Positions 7,280 through 15,355 of a DNA stretch of 36,162 nt are shown in pieces. Source of the stretch: Bacteroidales bacterium (lineage in GTDB: Bacteria; Bacteroidota; Bacteroidia; Bacteroidales; UBA932); NCBI GenBank assembly GCA_017482565.1, contig JAFUMO010000044.1:1-36162 (forward strand). The letters are read 5' to 3'. Each line of letters begins with the position of its first letter. Position 1 is the first letter of the stretch. The notes below the pieces were generated by a model that was not told where the DNA came from, ran no database searches, and saw only the letters and a program-made list of their open reading frames with translations. Made by a program: the position numbers and the translations under genes.

Positions 7280-8479
7280 ATGGAAAGCATAAAGGAGATA
7301 TTCAAGATAGGAAAAGGGCCTTCCAGCAGCCACACAATGGGGCCAAGAAAGGCAGCGATGATGTTCAAACAGAGGAATCCGCAGGCAGCCAGATGGGAGG
7401 TTACCCTGTACGGCAGCCTTGCCTCAACGGGGAAAGGACACCTTACGGATGTGGCAATTGAGGAGGTCTTCGGGAAGGAGAACCTTAAGATTTTCTGGAG
7501 GGGCAGCATATTCCTTCCCCAGCACCCCAACGGAATTTTATTTGAAGCCTTTTCTCCCGACGGGTCAGTGCTGGACCACTGGACCACATTCAGCATAGGT
7601 GGAGGGGACATCAGCGATACCGGCGTCCGCCCTAAGAAGGAGAGCATATATACCCACAGCAAGATGGCAGATATCCTGGAATGGTGCAAGGAGCACGGCA
7701 CCACATTCTGGGAGTATGTGCAGATGCACGAGGAGAGTGACATTTATGATTACCTGGCAGAGGTATGGAAGGTGATGCAGGAAGCTGTAGAGCGGGGCCT
7801 TGATGAGGAGGGTGTGCTCCCCGGAGGGCTCAACCTGGCCCGCAAGGCATCTTCCTTCTATATAAAGGCACAGGGGCATCAGGGCTCTATGCAGCGCCGT
7901 GCAATGACATTTGCATTCGCTCTGGCCGTAGCGGAGGAGAATGCCGCCGGAGGTACAATTGTAACCGCCCCAACCTGCGGCTCCTGCGGAGTGGTGCCAG
8001 CTGTATTCTATCTAAACAGGCAGTTCTACGGATTCTCCGAGAAAAAGATCCTGAGGGCACTTGCCACAGCAGGGCTCATAGGAACAATTATAAAGACAAA
8101 TGCCTCCATTTCAGGTGCTGAGGTGGGCTGCCAGGGGGAGATTGGTTCTGCATGCTGTATGGCTGCGGGGGCCTCAACACAGTTGTTCGGAGGTACCCCA
8201 ATGCAGATTGAGTATGCTGCTGCCATGGGTATGGAGCACTTCCTGGGGCTCACTTGTGACCCTGTATGCGGCCTGGTACAGATTCCGTGCATTGAGAGGA
8301 ATGCCTTTGCAGCCACCAGGGCCGTGGACGCCAATGTATATGCACTTATGACAGACGGCAACCACCGCGTCTGCTTCGACAACGTGATTGAGGTAATGAA
8401 ACGCACCGGCAAGGACCTCCCAAGCCTCTACAAGGAGACTGCTGAGGGTGGCCTGGCATACCAGATGATGAAAGGGTAA
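7280..8479 (+). CDS. sdaA: L-serine ammonia-lyase, iron-sulfur dependent
   Basis: A 399-residue single-chain enzyme converting L-serine to pyruvate and ammonia in the cytoplasm. The beta-domain start KGPSSSHTMGP (residues 12-22) and the alpha-domain motif TAPTCGSCGVVPAV (around 229-242) are diagnostic. C284, C326 and C337 (in EVGCQGE, TCDPVCG and IPCIER) have the spacing of the three cluster-ligating cysteines described for the Legionella enzyme (42 and 11 residues apart). The C-terminus QMMKG has no terminal cysteine, so the autoinhibitory tail ligand of that enzyme is absent, as in shorter homologs. The gene is monocistronic and diverges from the TauE/SafE gene. Ammonia from serine and from nitrite (next module) would meet in nitrogen assimilation, but no regulatory link is seen. 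Confidence 0.93.
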   Translation: MESIKEIFKIGKGPSSSHTMGPRKAAMMFKQRNPQAARWEVTLYGSLASTGKGHLTDVAIEEVFGKENLKIFWRGSIFLPQHPNGILFEAFSPDGSVLDHWTTFSIGGGDISDTGVRPKKESIYTHSKMADILEWCKEHGTTFWEYVQMHEESDIYDYLAEVWKVMQEAVERGLDEEGVLPGGLNLARKASSFYIKAQGHQGSMQRRAMTFAFALAVAEENAAGGTIVTAPTCGSCGVVPAVFYLNRQFYGFSEKKILRALATAGLIGTIIKTNASISGAEVGCQGEIGSACCMAAGASTQLFGGTPMQIEYAAAMGMEHFLGLTCDPVCGLVQIPCIERNAFAATRAVDANVYALMTDGNHRVCFDNVIEVMKRTGKDLPSLYKETAEGGLAYQMMKG

Positions 8480-8561
8480 AAACGTTGCTCTGCACACTCC
8501 GGCAATGGGAAATCATCCGTACGGGAAATATATTGGAGAGTACGGCCGTAACATTTGTGAA

Positions 8562-8599
8562 TCAATATTTTGATATTGAATACTAATTCGTTATATTTG
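8562..8599 (+). promoter_or_regulatory. nrf promoter with palindrome on the -33 box
   Basis: TTTG (8569-8572) and TATATTTG (8592-8599) are separated by exactly 19 bases, a near-perfect Bacteroidota promoter; transcription should begin near 8605. The -33 TTTG is the centre of an inverted repeat with 7-base arms, TCAATAT-TTTG-ATATTGA (8562-8579). A regulator bound there would cover the -33 element. An upstream CCGTAC/GTACGG repeat lies at 8517-8545. Confidence 0.65.
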
Positions 8600-8623
8600 T
8601 CTGACTCTTCATGGAATATTGTT

Positions 8624-9214
8624 ATGAAACCCGTAAAGGCCTTTATTGAGAAATTGACCCGCACACAAAAGGTTGTACTTTTAGTTATGGCCGGAGTTTT
8701 TGTGGGGAGCGGTTTCCTTTTCCTTTATATGCTCCGTGCAACAACATATCTGGGAGATGATTCTGCGGCATGCATAAACTGCCATATAATGTCTCCATAT
8801 TATGCTACCTGGAGCCATTCGTCACATTCCCGTAATGCCACCTGCAATGATTGTCATGTCCCTCACGAAAACTTTGTACGCAAATACGCATTCAAGGGGT
8901 TTGACGGGATCAAGCATGTAGGGGCATTCCTTACAGAGAGCGAGAGAAATGCGCCTGAGGCTGCAAGAATGAGTGCCCAGGTGATTATGGAAAACTGTAT
9001 CCGTTGCCATACGGAACTCAATACAGAACTTGTAAAGACAGGAAAGATAGACTTCATGAGGGCTGAGGCAGGCGAGGGAAAGGCTTGCTGGGACTGCCAC
9101 AGGGAGATTCCGCACGGTGGAAAGAACAGCCTCTCATCAACTCCTGGGGCAATTGTCCCTTATCCCGAATCTCCTGTCCCTGAATGGCTTCAGAAAATAA
9201 TCAATAATGACTGA
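8624..9214 (+). CDS. nrfH: NrfH, tetraheme quinol dehydrogenase of nitrite reductase
   Basis: A 196-residue membrane-anchored c-type cytochrome that passes electrons from menaquinol to NrfA in the periplasm. One N-terminal helix (about 17-37) anchors it. Four heme motifs follow: CINCH (50-54), CNDCH (74-78), CIRCH (125-129) and CWDCH (155-159), the set expected for the NapC/NirT-type NrfH. A start at 8570 is possible but falls on the promoter's -33 box, so ATG 8624 (MKPVKAFIEK) is preferred; it leaves a leader of about 20 bases. The end overlaps the NrfA frame by eight bases, indicating coupled translation. Confidence 0.95.
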   Translation: MKPVKAFIEKLTRTQKVVLLVMAGVFVGSGFLFLYMLRATTYLGDDSAACINCHIMSPYYATWSHSSHSRNATCNDCHVPHENFVRKYAFKGFDGIKHVGAFLTESERNAPEAARMSAQVIMENCIRCHTELNTELVKTGKIDFMRAEAGEGKACWDCHREIPHGGKNSLSSTPGAIVPYPESPVPEWLQKIINND

Positions 9215-10724
9215 CAATATGAGCGAGAAAAAATTGAAATCATGGCAGAGTTGGCTGCTGTTCGGCGGATCCATGGCAGCTGTATTCGTTTTGGGCCTTA
9301 TGGTATCCTCTCTGATGGAACGCAGGGCTGAGGTGGCCAGCATATTCAATAACCGCAAGAATCCTATGGAAGGGATTGAATCCAGGAATCCTCTCTACAA
9401 GAGTGATTTTCCGCGTGAATACCAGACCTGGAAAGCCACAGAAGAGACAGGATTCCGTTCAAAATATATGTCCAGCAACAATGATGATGTTCTGGAAGAG
9501 CGCCCCAATATGGTAATCCTGTGGGCCGGATATGCCTTCTCGTGGGACTACAACGCACCCCGCGGACATATGCACGCCATTGAGGACATGAGGGAGATTC
9601 TCCGCACAGGCGCCCCTGCAGAACTGGAATCAGGCTCAAACCAGCCGGGAACCTGCTGGACCTGCAAGAGTCCTGATGTACCACGCCTGATGGATTCCCT
9701 TGGAGTTGCGGAATTCTACAAGGCCAACTGGGCAAAATGGGGTTCTGAGGTGATGAATCCTATCGGCTGTGCAGATTGCCATGACAGCAAGACAATGGAC
9801 CTTGCCATCAGCCGTCCCGCACTTGTTGAAGCATATGAGAGAAGGGGACTGGACATTAAGGATGCCACACAGAACGAGCTGCGTTCATTGGTATGCGCAC
9901 AATGCCATGTGGAGTACTATTTCCAGGATTTCCCAAATACACCGGAAAAGGACCAGTATCTCACATTCCCTCATGATTACGGATACACCCTTGAGGATGC
10001 GGAGCGCTACTTTGATGAAAGGAACTACTACGATTATATCCACGCACTCAGCCGTACCCCTATCCTTAAGGCTCAGCATCCCGGTTATGAGATTGCAATG
10101 CAGGGTATCCACGGACAGCGCGGTGTATCCTGTGCAGACTGCCACATGCCTTATACAGCTGACGGAGGCGTGAAGTTCAGCGACCACCAGATACAGAGCC
10201 CTCTTGCAAAGATGGACCGCACCTGCCTTGTATGCCACAGGGAGAGCGAAGAGGTTCTGAGACAAAATGTATACGAGAGACAGGACAAATGCAACGAAGT
10301 GCGCAACCGTCTGGAGGCTGAACTTGCAAAAGCACACATAGAGGCCAAATTTGCATGGGACAATGGTGCTACAGAGGCTGAAATGAAGGATGTGCTGCAG
10401 TTCATACGCAAAGGACAATGGAGATGGGACTATGCAGTTGCCTCACACGGTGCATCATTCCACGCTCCACAGGAGGTTGTACGCATAATGTCAAGCGGCC
10501 TGGACTACACAATGCAGGCGCGTCTTGAAATTGCAAAGATACTTGCCAGACATGGCTATACCGGGGATATCCCTATGCCTGACATATCTACCAGGGACAA
10601 GGCTGCCGCATACTGTGGCATAGACATGAAGAAACGCCATGAAGACAAGGAAAAGTTCATGAATGAGATAGTTCCCCAGTGGATATCACAGGCAATGGAA
10701 ACAGGCAAACTTCTTGAGGACTGA
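9207..10724 (+). CDS. nrfA: Ammonia-forming cytochrome c nitrite reductase
   Basis: A 505-residue pentaheme enzyme reducing nitrite to ammonium with six electrons in the periplasm. The active-site heme uses the special CWTCK motif (150-154), followed by four CxxCH motifs: CADCH (188-192), CAQCH (230-234), CADCH (309-313) and CLVCH (340-344). A hydrophobic N-terminal segment (about 15-35) serves as signal or anchor. HVEYYF after the third heme and the histidines of GIHGQRGVSCADCHMPY fit the catalytic and ligand positions of the family. ATG 9207 overlaps nrfH; ATG 9219 (MSEKKLK), four bases after the nrfH stop, is an equally good start. Located second in the nrfHA-resB-ccsA operon. Confidence 0.96.
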   Translation: MTDNMSEKKLKSWQSWLLFGGSMAAVFVLGLMVSSLMERRAEVASIFNNRKNPMEGIESRNPLYKSDFPREYQTWKATEETGFRSKYMSSNNDDVLEERPNMVILWAGYAFSWDYNAPRGHMHAIEDMREILRTGAPAELESGSNQPGTCWTCKSPDVPRLMDSLGVAEFYKANWAKWGSEVMNPIGCADCHDSKTMDLAISRPALVEAYERRGLDIKDATQNELRSLVCAQCHVEYYFQDFPNTPEKDQYLTFPHDYGYTLEDAERYFDERNYYDYIHALSRTPILKAQHPGYEIAMQGIHGQRGVSCADCHMPYTADGGVKFSDHQIQSPLAKMDRTCLVCHRESEEVLRQNVYERQDKCNEVRNRLEAELAKAHIEAKFAWDNGATEAEMKDVLQFIRKGQWRWDYAVASHGASFHAPQEVVRIMSSGLDYTMQARLEIAKILARHGYTGDIPMPDISTRDKAAAYCGIDMKKRHEDKEKFMNEIVPQWISQAMETGKLLED

Positions 10725-10726
10725 TT

Positions 10727-11902
10727 ATGTGGAAAAAACCATGGAGATATAGGGAAGGCTTCCTCATTGGAGGAGGCCTTCTTGCAATAGGGACAATATT
10801 GCAGTGTACTACAGGCGCTGTAGAATGGGAGCTGTTTGCATGGCCGGTAAACCTCATTGTATTGTTATTGTTCATGCTTGCAATTGCCATAATATACGCC
10901 ATGCACAAAAAGGTATATGCTTTAGGGTGGATGATGCAGTACCATGCGGCAATCCCCGCCCTAATTTATGCGATGGCCCTTACAATTGTGATGGGACTTA
11001 CAGTACAGACATCAGATGGTGGAATCCCGTGGCTGTCACAGATGCTCTCTTTCTGGCCGTTCGTACTCATATATACATGGATGACCCTGATTGCAGGACT
11101 TGTAACCATCAGGCGGGCTGCAAACTTTAAAATGAAGGAGATTCCTTTTCTGCTGAACCATCTTGGAGTATTCATGGCAATAACGTTTGCCACATTGGGC
11201 TATGCAGATATGCATAAGCTGAAGATGACGGTAAAGACCGGGACTCCTGAATGGCGTGCCACTGATGACAATAATGCAATCCACGAACCCGGGCTTGCCA
11301 TTGAACTGCACAAGTTCATTCTGGAAGAGTACCCCCCAAAAGTTGTACTGGTAGATAATGAAACCGGAAAAGTTGTCCACAGCAAGGACAATGAAGGATG
11401 GGATATAGAGATTCTCAGTGAACTCCACGATGCTGCCCCTGTGAATTCAGAAGACGGACAGAGATATGAGCACTGGCACTCCCCCGGTTCCACCTGTGCA
11501 ATGGAGATCAGGGCCAGAAGGGGAAATATTGAGAAGAAAGGCTGGATTTCGTCGGGAAGCTTTGTATTCCCACATACTCCTATGAACCTGGATGAAAGAT
11601 ACTCACTGGCCATGCCTGAGAGGGAGCCCAAGAGGTACGCTTCAGAAATAACAGTATATACACAGAAAGGTGAGACAATAAAGGGTACAGTTGAGGTAAA
11701 CAAGCCCCTTAAAGTGGATGGATGGAAAATATACCAATACAGCTATGACAGCCGGCTTGGGAAATGGAGCACCACCAGCATATTTGAACTTGTAAAGGAC
11801 CCTTGGCTTCCATTTGTATATGCAGGCATATATATGATGCTTGCCGGGGCTCTGTGCCTGTTGTTTGTAATGGCCCCAAAACCTATAAAGACAGAAAATT
11901 GA
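10727..11902 (+). CDS. resB: ResB-like cytochrome c synthesis protein
   Basis: A 391-residue inner-membrane protein of System II cytochrome c maturation, thought to present apocytochromes and, with CcsA, move and attach heme. Hydrophobic segments lie at about 11-28, 41-59, 71-90, 108-127 and 143-160, then a large periplasmic part (about 165-360), with a last helix near 365-385. The LLNHLGVFMA segment carries a conserved-type histidine (H145). The late motif YTQKGETIKGTVEVNKPLKV then WKIYQYSYD is characteristic of ResB. It begins two bases after nrfA and ends one base before ccsA, so it almost certainly serves the Nrf hemes, including the unusual CxxCK site. Confidence 0.88.
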   Translation: MWKKPWRYREGFLIGGGLLAIGTILQCTTGAVEWELFAWPVNLIVLLLFMLAIAIIYAMHKKVYALGWMMQYHAAIPALIYAMALTIVMGLTVQTSDGGIPWLSQMLSFWPFVLIYTWMTLIAGLVTIRRAANFKMKEIPFLLNHLGVFMAITFATLGYADMHKLKMTVKTGTPEWRATDDNNAIHEPGLAIELHKFILEEYPPKVVLVDNETGKVVHSKDNEGWDIEILSELHDAAPVNSEDGQRYEHWHSPGSTCAMEIRARRGNIEKKGWISSGSFVFPHTPMNLDERYSLAMPEREPKRYASEITVYTQKGETIKGTVEVNKPLKVDGWKIYQYSYDSRLGKWSTTSIFELVKDPWLPFVYAGIYMMLAGALCLLFVMAPKPIKTEN

Positions 11903-11903
11903 G

Positions 11904-12689
11904 ATGAACTGGACCCATTTTATATATTTTGCCCTGCCGGCCTGCCTGTGCTGGGCAGCAGGAGCCTATTACGCCTGGAAAGGGAAGAGAATACATGCAT
12001 TTGCACTAACCGCATCAGGCCTGGCAATCTTTTTCTCCTATATAGCAGGAATGTGGATATCACTGGAGCGTCCACCTCTGAGGACAATGGGTGAAACAAG
12101 GCTGTGGTACTCATTCTTCCTCCCTGTAGCCGGAATAATTGTATACTGGAGATGGCGCTACAAATGGATACTCTCCTTCAGCACGCTCATGGCATTTGTA
12201 TTCACATGCGTAAACCTTTTCAAGCCGGAGATCCACTCCAAGTCTCTTATGCCTGCCCTCCAGAGCCCCTGGTTCGCCCCTCATGTGATAGTATATATGT
12301 TCTCATATGCACTCCTTGGAGCGGCAACCGTAATGGCACTATATATTCTGCTGAAAAAAGGGACAGCAACAGAGAAGGAGACCAATCTCACCGACAATCT
12401 TGTGTATACAGGCACAGCATTCCTCACTTTTGGAATGCTTTTTGGGGCATTATGGGCAAAAGAGGCATGGGGACACTACTGGGCCTGGGACCCTAAAGAG
12501 ACCTGGGCGGCAATAACCTGGCTGTGCTACATCATATACCTCCATTACAGGAAAGCCAGCCCACATGGGATACGGACTTCATGTATCCTCCTTATCTGGG
12601 CATTCATATGCCTGCAGATATGCTGGTGGGGAATCAATTACCTCCCTTCAGCCAAAGGGAACAGCATCCATACCTACAATGTGAAATAG
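11904..12689 (+). CDS. ccsA: CcsA-type cytochrome c heme lyase subunit
   Basis: A 261-residue polytopic membrane protein, the heme-handling half of System II. The WWD signature WGHYWAWDPKETW (189-201), which holds heme at the outer face, is intact, and histidines in APHVIVY (H127) and near the C-terminal helices are available as axial ligands. About eight transmembrane segments are seen. It starts one base after the resB stop and ends five bases before a convergent gene, leaving almost no room for a separate terminator. In some Bacteroidota ResB and CcsA are fused; here they are separate. Confidence 0.9.
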   Translation: MNWTHFIYFALPACLCWAAGAYYAWKGKRIHAFALTASGLAIFFSYIAGMWISLERPPLRTMGETRLWYSFFLPVAGIIVYWRWRYKWILSFSTLMAFVFTCVNLFKPEIHSKSLMPALQSPWFAPHVIVYMFSYALLGAATVMALYILLKKGTATEKETNLTDNLVYTGTAFLTFGMLFGALWAKEAWGHYWAWDPKETWAAITWLCYIIYLHYRKASPHGIRTSCILLIWAFICLQICWWGINYLPSAKGNSIHTYNVK

Positions 12690-12694
12690 GAACA

Positions 12695-13405
12695 TTACTG
12701 CTCCTCCAGCCTCACATATCTGCGGATGAACTTTATTGCAGCATAAGCCATTGGAGTTCCAAATACCGCCTCAATGAGGAGCTTGCTGAAATACTGGAAG
12801 GCCAGCATCAGAAGCAGCTCCTTGGTTGTTATGGTTCCAAGGAAAGCAATGAGTACGAACGGGAGGCTGTCAAAGACATATCCTACTGCAGAACTTCCTA
12901 TTGTACGTACCCACAGGTGCTTCCCTTTTGTCTTTTCCCTTATCTTCACCATCAGCCAGGCATTTGAAAGCTCTCCCAGGAGAAATCCCACAAGAGAGGC
13001 AACAACAATGCGTGGCACATAGCTGAAAATATGGTTATAGGCTGCAGCTGTATCTCCAAGATGTTCCGGAGAAGGGAGCCACACTCCTATTTGTGTACAT
13101 GCCACCATCATGAGATTGCAGAAGAATGTAGTCCAGATTACCCTTTTGGCAATCCGGAAGCCCCACAGTTCCGTGAGGACATCCCCAAGCATGTATGCAA
13201 ACGGGAAGGTGATTGTACCGGCATCAAAATAAAAGAGATTGAATATCCCTATTACCTTTACCGCCATAGTGTTTGAAATGAGATAGAGGCTCACAAAGAG
13301 CGCTGTAATGACCATCAGGGCAGACTGGTTGCTCACAGACTTGCCACCGGCACGCAAGTGTGCCTTGATCCGGTTTTTGAAAGGGTTTTCCGATACCTTG
13401 TGCAT
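12695..13405 (-). CDS. Queuosine precursor transporter (YhhQ/VUT family)
   Basis: A 236-residue inner-membrane protein of the DUF165/YhhQ family, implicated in uptake of queuosine precursors (preQ0, preQ1 or queuine). Family features are seen in order: LYLISNTMAVKVIGIFNLFY near residue 41, DAGTITFPFAYMLGDVLTEL with the conserved acidic GDVLTE, the WTTFF segment, and PRIVVASLVGFLLGELSNAW. Six hydrophobic segments are present. It converges with ccsA. Its leader (13406-13470) contains a hairpin that might be regulatory. Confidence 0.88.
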   Translation of the reverse strand: MHKVSENPFKNRIKAHLRAGGKSVSNQSALMVITALFVSLYLISNTMAVKVIGIFNLFYFDAGTITFPFAYMLGDVLTELWGFRIAKRVIWTTFFCNLMMVACTQIGVWLPSPEHLGDTAAAYNHIFSYVPRIVVASLVGFLLGELSNAWLMVKIREKTKGKHLWVRTIGSSAVGYVFDSLPFVLIAFLGTITTKELLLMLAFQYFSKLLIEAVFGTPMAYAAIKFIRRYVRLEEQ

Positions 13406-13424
13406 AATATAATGTTAAATTGGA

Positions 13425-13465
13425 CAGATCTCCTGCCGGGAATTTATCCCCCAAAGCGGAATCTG
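13425..13465 (-). promoter_or_regulatory. Structured leader of the queuosine transporter
   Basis: On the minus strand the transcript segment pairs CAGATTCC with GGAGATCTG (one bulge) around an inner GGGA/TCCC hairpin. It lies 20-60 bases upstream of the ATG. It does not match a preQ1 class that I can recall with certainty; the idea of a ligand-responsive leader is inference from the neighbouring gene. Confidence 0.22.
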
Positions 13466-13470
13466 CGGTG

Positions 13471-13503
13471 CAAAAATACAACAACTGTTAAAATTTTATC
13501 AAA
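13471..13503 (-). promoter_or_regulatory. Promoter of the queuosine transporter
   Basis: Minus-strand TTTG (13503-13500), 21 bases, then TATTTTTG (13478-13471). The predicted leader is about 60 bases. Confidence 0.5.
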
Positions 13504-13519
13504 AAAATGCAGTAATCCG

Positions 13520-13527
13520 TATCTTTG
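13520..13527 (+). promoter_or_regulatory. -7 box of the lipoprotein gene
   Basis: TATCTTTG matches TAnnTTTG and lies about 60 bases before the ATG at 13585; the leader is very A/T-rich. No clear -33 TTTG at the usual spacing. Confidence 0.4.
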
Positions 13528-13584
13528 GACGTTTAAACGAAAAGAATATTTTAAAAAATTTCATAAAAACTCATAACTATAATC

Positions 13585-14073
13585 ATGAAACATTTCTTAA
13601 CAACATTTGTTTTGGCAGTTGCATTGGTTGCAACAGCATCGTGTGCAAAAGATGACGAACCGGGAAGCACAAATCCCGACAAAACCGTTCAGTTCACAAT
13701 ATCCTCAACCGACGGCACAAGCGTTAACTTCAGTACAAAAGAGTCTTTTACCAGCGGCACATCCACTTATTTCAGCGCATATACAAGCTCCGCAACTGCT
13801 TCAAGCTTTGTAGCCCTTGACATCAAGACCAACAGCTGCCTGGACATCAAGGCCGGAAAGGAACTTGAAATCAAGTCATTTGCCTTGTGCAAACCACTCT
13901 CAAGCAATTCAAATGACTATAGTACCAAATTTACAGGAAAGATATATCTTATAAACTATCCGGGTTCAGCAGGACAAATTGCAACAATACGTTTCAACAA
14001 TGTAAAATGCAGTTTGGGTGAAGCCACCTATACATTGAATGGGGACATGCAGTTCAATATAATTGAAAACTGA
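13585..14073 (+). CDS. Small lipoprotein of unknown function
   Basis: A 162-residue protein with a lipoprotein signal (MKHFLTTFVLAVALVATASC, lipidated C20) followed by an acidic linker (AKDDEPGSTNPDKTVQ). The rest is rich in serine, threonine and alternating hydrophobics, consistent with an all-beta fold. I do not recognise a domain. It stands alone between a divergent transporter gene and a strong terminator, so it is probably transcribed by itself. Envelope location is well supported by the lipobox; a role is not. Confidence 0.75.
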   Translation: MKHFLTTFVLAVALVATASCAKDDEPGSTNPDKTVQFTISSTDGTSVNFSTKESFTSGTSTYFSAYTSSATASSFVALDIKTNSCLDIKAGKELEIKSFALCKPLSSNSNDYSTKFTGKIYLINYPGSAGQIATIRFNNVKCSLGEATYTLNGDMQFNIIEN

Positions 14074-14098
14074 GAATACTGCAGACATTCAATTATAG

Positions 14099-14140
14099 AA
14101 AAAGGGTGTATCCTCAACGTGAGAATACACCCTTTAAATT
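14099..14140. terminator. Bidirectional terminator
   Basis: AAAGGGTGTAT (14101-14111) pairs perfectly with ATACACCCTTT; the inner CTC/GAG extends the stem, with A-rich and T-rich flanks on the two sides. It separates the lipoprotein gene from the convergent thioesterase gene. Confidence 0.85.
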
Positions 14141-14153
14141 TGCCCACAAAAGG

Positions 14154-14633
14154 CTACTCCTCCACCTCATAAGGCAGGAAGTGGAAATCCTTCTCTGCCT
14201 TTTCCCTTGGGAAACAATAATATGTTGCCTCAGCTGATGAACAGAGGACACCGTTGGCTGTAAGTGTGATATCCATAATCACAAAATTCCTCTTCTGCTC
14301 CTTCATTCTGGCCCTTATTTCAATGGTACCCTCAATTGGGGCAGGTGCCTTGTACTTGATATTCAGGTTGGTTGTCATTGCAGAGGTCTGGAACTTGCGG
14401 GAAATGAGCCAGCCACCGGTCTCATCCAGCAATGTTGCCTGGATACCACCGTGCAGGGTATTGAGCCACCCCTGGAAATTGCCGTTGGGTTTCCAGAATG
14501 AAACCACCTCATCGCCATCCTCATAAAACTCCATCTTCAGCCCGCAGGGATTCTCAGGGGCACATGCAAAACAATTATACCCCAAACCTTCAGAAGTGCC
14601 TGCATACGGATTTATTATCTTTTTCATTGCCAT
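14154..14633 (-). CDS. Hotdog-fold thioesterase (PaaI-like)
   Basis: A 159-residue cytoplasmic protein of the hotdog family, which hydrolyses acyl-CoA or acyl-ACP thioesters. The core signature NTLHGGIQATLLDETGGWL (helix with catalytic acidic residue) and the strand MTTNLNIKYKAPAPIEGTI are typical. The N-terminal CFACAPENPCGLKM (two or three cysteines before GL) is the CxxCGxxNPxGL-like motif of many members. A longer frame to 14714 exists, but the -7 box TATTTTTG at 14660-14667 lies inside it and ATG 14633 (MAMKKI) fits the family start. The substrate is unknown. Confidence 0.85.
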   Translation of the reverse strand: MAMKKIINPYAGTSEGLGYNCFACAPENPCGLKMEFYEDGDEVVSFWKPNGNFQGWLNTLHGGIQATLLDETGGWLISRKFQTSAMTTNLNIKYKAPAPIEGTIEIRARMKEQKRNFVIMDITLTANGVLCSSAEATYYCFPREKAEKDFHFLPYEVEE

Positions 14634-14659
14634 AATTACTCCACTATTTGATTTTTGTG

Positions 14660-14667
14660 CAAAAATA
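14660..14667 (-). promoter_or_regulatory. -7 box of the thioesterase gene
   Basis: TATTTTTG on the minus strand, 27 bases upstream of the ATG at 14633. It argues against the longer upstream start. No well-spaced -33 TTTG was found. Confidence 0.45.
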
Positions 14668-14763
14668 TAATAATTTCTCACTAATACATAGGTTATTACA
14701 AAAACTACCCACAATAAAGTGTAAAATTATTACCATATTTGCAGCAAAATTAAGTAAATAAAC

Positions 14764-15222
14764 ATGAAAAGATTAGTTCTTACACTCATTTCTGCCATCT
14801 TAATGGCAATCCCAGCCTTAGCGCAGGACATCAATTCCAATCCCGACAGCATTATAGGCGAGTACCTCACAGACCGCGGAGGGAGCAAAAGCAAGGTAAG
14901 GGTAACCCGCAACCAGAACGGTACCTACACCGCACAGGTATTCTGGGTAGAGAAACCCTACGACTCTGAGGGAAACAAGCGCAAGGATGTGAAGAATCCC
15001 GACAAATCACTCCGCAATGTGGATATAGACCAGGTAATCCTTGTGAACGGCCTCAAATATGACGCAGGGAAGAAAACCTGGGGCGGCACCAAAATCTATG
15101 ACCCTTCAAAAGGCATAAAAGTTAATGTAACCGCAGAATTTGAAACTCCCGACAAGCTGAAGCTCAGGGGTACCATCCTGGGAGTTGGGGTAACCCTCTA
15201 CTGGAACAGAATACAACAATAA
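14764..15222 (+). CDS. Secreted DUF2147 protein
   Basis: A 152-residue periplasmic protein with a signal peptide cleaved after MKRLVLTLISAILMAIPALA. The mature part has the DUF2147 features: an opening IIGEYLTDRGGSKSKVRVTR strand pair, KNPDKSLRNVDIDQVILVNG in the middle, WGGTKIYDPSKG, and a closing LKLRGTILGVGVTLYWNR beta pair. The family is a small lipocalin-like barrel of unknown function, widespread in proteobacteria and Bacteroidota. It diverges from the thioesterase gene and ends within a palindromic intergenic region. The frame is intact. Confidence 0.87.
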   Translation: MKRLVLTLISAILMAIPALAQDINSNPDSIIGEYLTDRGGSKSKVRVTRNQNGTYTAQVFWVEKPYDSEGNKRKDVKNPDKSLRNVDIDQVILVNGLKYDAGKKTWGGTKIYDPSKGIKVNVTAEFETPDKLKLRGTILGVGVTLYWNRIQQ

Positions 15223-15224
15223 TT

Positions 15225-15355
15225 TTTTTACGTCGTCCTTTTTTACAATTAATTGTAACACAATAATATACAAAAAGAGGTACTGGAAAACTCCCAGCAC
15301 CTCTTTTTGTATATACCTGTAAAACAGGGAATTGTAAAAAAGGACAACGTAAAAA
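15225..15355. repeat. Nested palindrome filling an intergenic region
   Basis: Outer arms 15225-15250 and 15330-15355 are 26 bases with a single mismatch, which becomes a G-U pair in the minus-strand RNA. Inside lies a second, perfect 16-bp inverted repeat (15266-15281 with 15299-15314), extended by CTGG/CCAG in its loop, and a 16-base palindrome TTACAATTAATTGTAA at 15243-15258. The structure begins two bases after the DUF2147 stop and ends at the base before the serine hydrolase stop codon. The inner stem with A- and T-runs should act as a bidirectional terminator; the outer arms are not needed for that. Confidence 0.85.
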
